Origin: an uncultured Bacilli bacterium | GTDB lineage: Bacteria; Bacillota_I; Bacilli_A; RFN20; CAG-631 | NCBI GenBank assembly: GCA_947599835.1 | Contig: CANQFQ010000002.1 | Coordinates: 1-35,401, forward strand | DNA length: 35,401 nucleotides | Reading direction: 5' to 3' | Position numbers and translations under genes: made by a program | In this document: piece by piece, positions 33,888-35,401 of the stretch | How the letters are laid out: each line of letters begins with the position of its first letter | Numbering within the stretch: the stretch's first letter is position 1 | Notes under the pieces: generated by a model | What the model saw: only the letters and a program-made list of their open reading frames with translations | What the model was told of the DNA's origin: nothing | Database searches by the model: none

Positions 33888-35401
33888 ATGAAATTTAGTT
33901 TAAATTTAATTCGTCAATATGTTGATCTTGATGGAATTTCACTAGATGTATTTTGCGAAAAATGCTCATTAGCGGGATTTGAAATTGAAGGAGTCTATCC
34001 TATGGCTCAAGCAACAAATCTTGTGATTGGTAAAGTTCTAAGCTGTAAAGCGCATCCTAATAGTGATCATTTACATGTTTGCGAAGTTGATGTAAAAGAT
34101 ACCATTTTGCAAATTGTTTGTGGTGCACCTAATGTGCGTGTTGGAATTAAAGTCATTGTTGCGTTAGTAGGTGCGGAATTAAAAGCTAAAAACATTACGA
34201 TACAATCTGGAAAAATTCGTGATGTTGTTTCCAATGGTATGTTATGTTCTTTAGTTGAATTAGGTGTAGATGAAAATTTATTAAGTGAAGAACAAAAACA
34301 AGGAATTGAAATTTTAAATGAAGATGCGGTTGTCGGAAATCATAATGTTCTTGCTTATTTAGGCCTTGATGATGTGATGATAGATATGAGTGTAACTCCG
34401 AATCGGAATGATGTACTAGCGATCTATTCATTGTGTAAAGAATTAGGTGCAATTTTTGATAGGAAAGTAAAAATCCCTGAAATATTCGATAATTATGATG
34501 GTGATAATGATTTTATTTGTGATAGTATTACCGATAAATGTCGTTATTTTTCAATTCGTAGTATTCGTGGAGTTGATGTGCATCCTTCACCTTTATGGAT
34601 GCAAGACATTTTAAAAAAGCATGAAATCAAACCAATTAATAATGTTATTGATATTGGAAACTATGTCACTTTAATGACTGGACAACCTTTGCATATGTAT
34701 GATGCCGATCAATTAGAAACCAAAAAATATCTAATCAAAGACCAAGTGGAAGAAAAAGTTCTTGCTTTAGATGATAAGGAATATCAAATTCAAAAGAACG
34801 ATATCGTAGTTACCAATGGAAATAAAGTGGTTTGTATTGCGGGTGTCATCGGCGATAATTCCACAAAAATTACGGAACACACAAAAAACATTGCTTTAGA
34901 GGCTGCACTATTTGATGGTTATCAAATTGCAACTTCATGTAAGCGTTATGGTATTTTAACTGTAGCCGCTTCTAATTTTTCTAAAAAAGTGGTCGATGAA
35001 TATTCTATTTCTTTGGCTAGTGCAATGGCTGCAAATTTATTGAAAGAATATGCTGGTGCCAAAAGTATTTCAAAATTAAATTGTTTTGATCATCGTTTAG
35101 CGAAAGTTCAAGAAATTGAAATTACAATAGATGAAATTAATCATTATTTAGCAACACATTTTACAGAAAAAGAAATCACTAGTGTATGGCAAAGATTAAA
35201 TTTTGAATATGCTTATCATGATTCTAGTTATGTAGTCAAAATTCCTACCTATCGTAATGATATTAGTTTAAAAGCGGATTTAATTGAAGAAGTTGTTCGA
35301 TTGTTAGGGTTTGAAAATGTACCTTTTAGTTATCCATTATTTGATACACAAGAAAAAGGTTTAACTGACATTCAACAAAAAAGAAATTTAATTAAAAATT
35401 A
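33888..35401 (+). CDS. pheT: Phenylalanine-tRNA ligase beta subunit, 3'-truncated by the window end
   Basis: PheT is the beta chain of Phe-tRNA synthetase; it edits mischarged Tyr-tRNA and binds tRNA. About 504 of the usual 800 codons are present, open to the window end. The chain starts MKFSLNLIRQYVDLDGIS. A tRNA-binding OB domain follows ('VIGKVLSCKAHPNSDHLHVCEVD'; the motif is HPNSDHLHVC), then the B3/B4 editing domain with 'DMSVTPNRNDVLAIY' and the central B5 region. AGGTGAG lies before the ATG. It is co-transcribed with pheS, nine bases upstream, under T-box control. Confidence 0.96.
   Translation, partial: MKFSLNLIRQYVDLDGISLDVFCEKCSLAGFEIEGVYPMAQATNLVIGKVLSCKAHPNSDHLHVCEVDVKDTILQIVCGAPNVRVGIKVIVALVGAELKAKNITIQSGKIRDVVSNGMLCSLVELGVDENLLSEEQKQGIEILNEDAVVGNHNVLAYLGLDDVMIDMSVTPNRNDVLAIYSLCKELGAIFDRKVKIPEIFDNYDGDNDFICDSITDKCRYFSIRSIRGVDVHPSPLWMQDILKKHEIKPINNVIDIGNYVTLMTGQPLHMYDADQLETKKYLIKDQVEEKVLALDDKEYQIQKNDIVVTNGNKVVCIAGVIGDNSTKITEHTKNIALEAALFDGYQIATSCKRYGILTVAASNFSKKVVDEYSISLASAMAANLLKEYAGAKSISKLNCFDHRLAKVQEIEITIDEINHYLATHFTEKEITSVWQRLNFEYAYHDSSYVVKIPTYRNDISLKADLIEEVVRLLGFENVPFSYPLFDTQEKGLTDIQQKRNLIKN

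Overview
The window is a strongly AT-rich, gene-dense stretch of a low-GC Firmicutes (Bacillota) chromosome. The organism is probably an endospore former related to Erysipelotrichia or the non-Bacillus Bacilli lineages near Mollicutes. Evidence: a dacF-spoIIAA-spoIIAB-sigF-spoVA sporulation block, an HrcA/CIRCE heat-shock operon, a T-box leader in front of pheST, a spoIIIE-ymfF-ymfH-like order, and consensus TTGACA/TATAAT promoters. UGA is used as a stop (ymfH-like, spoIIAA and others), so the code is the standard bacterial one and not the mycoplasma code. The species cannot be named from the sequence.

Layout. 1-177 is the tail of a leucine-rich-repeat (BspA-type) surface protein. 440-5240 is the heat-shock operon hrcA-grpE-dnaK-dnaJ, with two CIRCE operators around one consensus promoter and a strong hairpin between dnaK and dnaJ. 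5262-11023 holds an FtsK/SpoIIIE translocase, an inactive/active pair of M16 peptidases and acpS. 11093-14840 holds a short SSB-like OB-fold gene and then a very tight thyA-dfrA-plsC-pdp operon behind a palindromic promoter. 14842-18745 is a patch of poorly characterised envelope genes: a lipoprotein (-), a membrane protein (+) and a large GT-C-like membrane protein (-).

18908-25011 is the sporulation block: dacF with its own terminator, a Spo0A box, the anti-anti-sigma/anti-sigma/sigma-F switch, and spoVAC-AD-AE-AF for dipicolinate transport and germination. 25069-30692 is a metabolic/accessory region: two Gfo/Idh/MocA oxidoreductases, a membrane protein (-), a DJ-1/PfpI protein, a class II GalT and a zinc-ribbon membrane protein. 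30721-35401 holds a YgjP-type metallopeptidase, a SpoU/TrmH RNA methyltransferase, a small acidic unknown protein, and a Phe T-box followed by pheS and a 3'-truncated pheT.

How it fits together. Most of the window is core housekeeping and sporulation, with synteny known from Bacillus subtilis (dacF-spoIIA-spoVA; spoIIIE-ymfF-ymfH; ysgA-pheS-pheT). I found no insertion sequence, phage gene, CRISPR array, tRNA or rRNA. I see no clearly novel multigene system. The most interesting material is regulatory: the double CIRCE, the Spo0A box, palindromes over -10 boxes, a compact T-box and the dnaK-dnaJ hairpin. A few unknown membrane, lipoprotein and small proteins, and the reduced spoVA set, also deserve a look.
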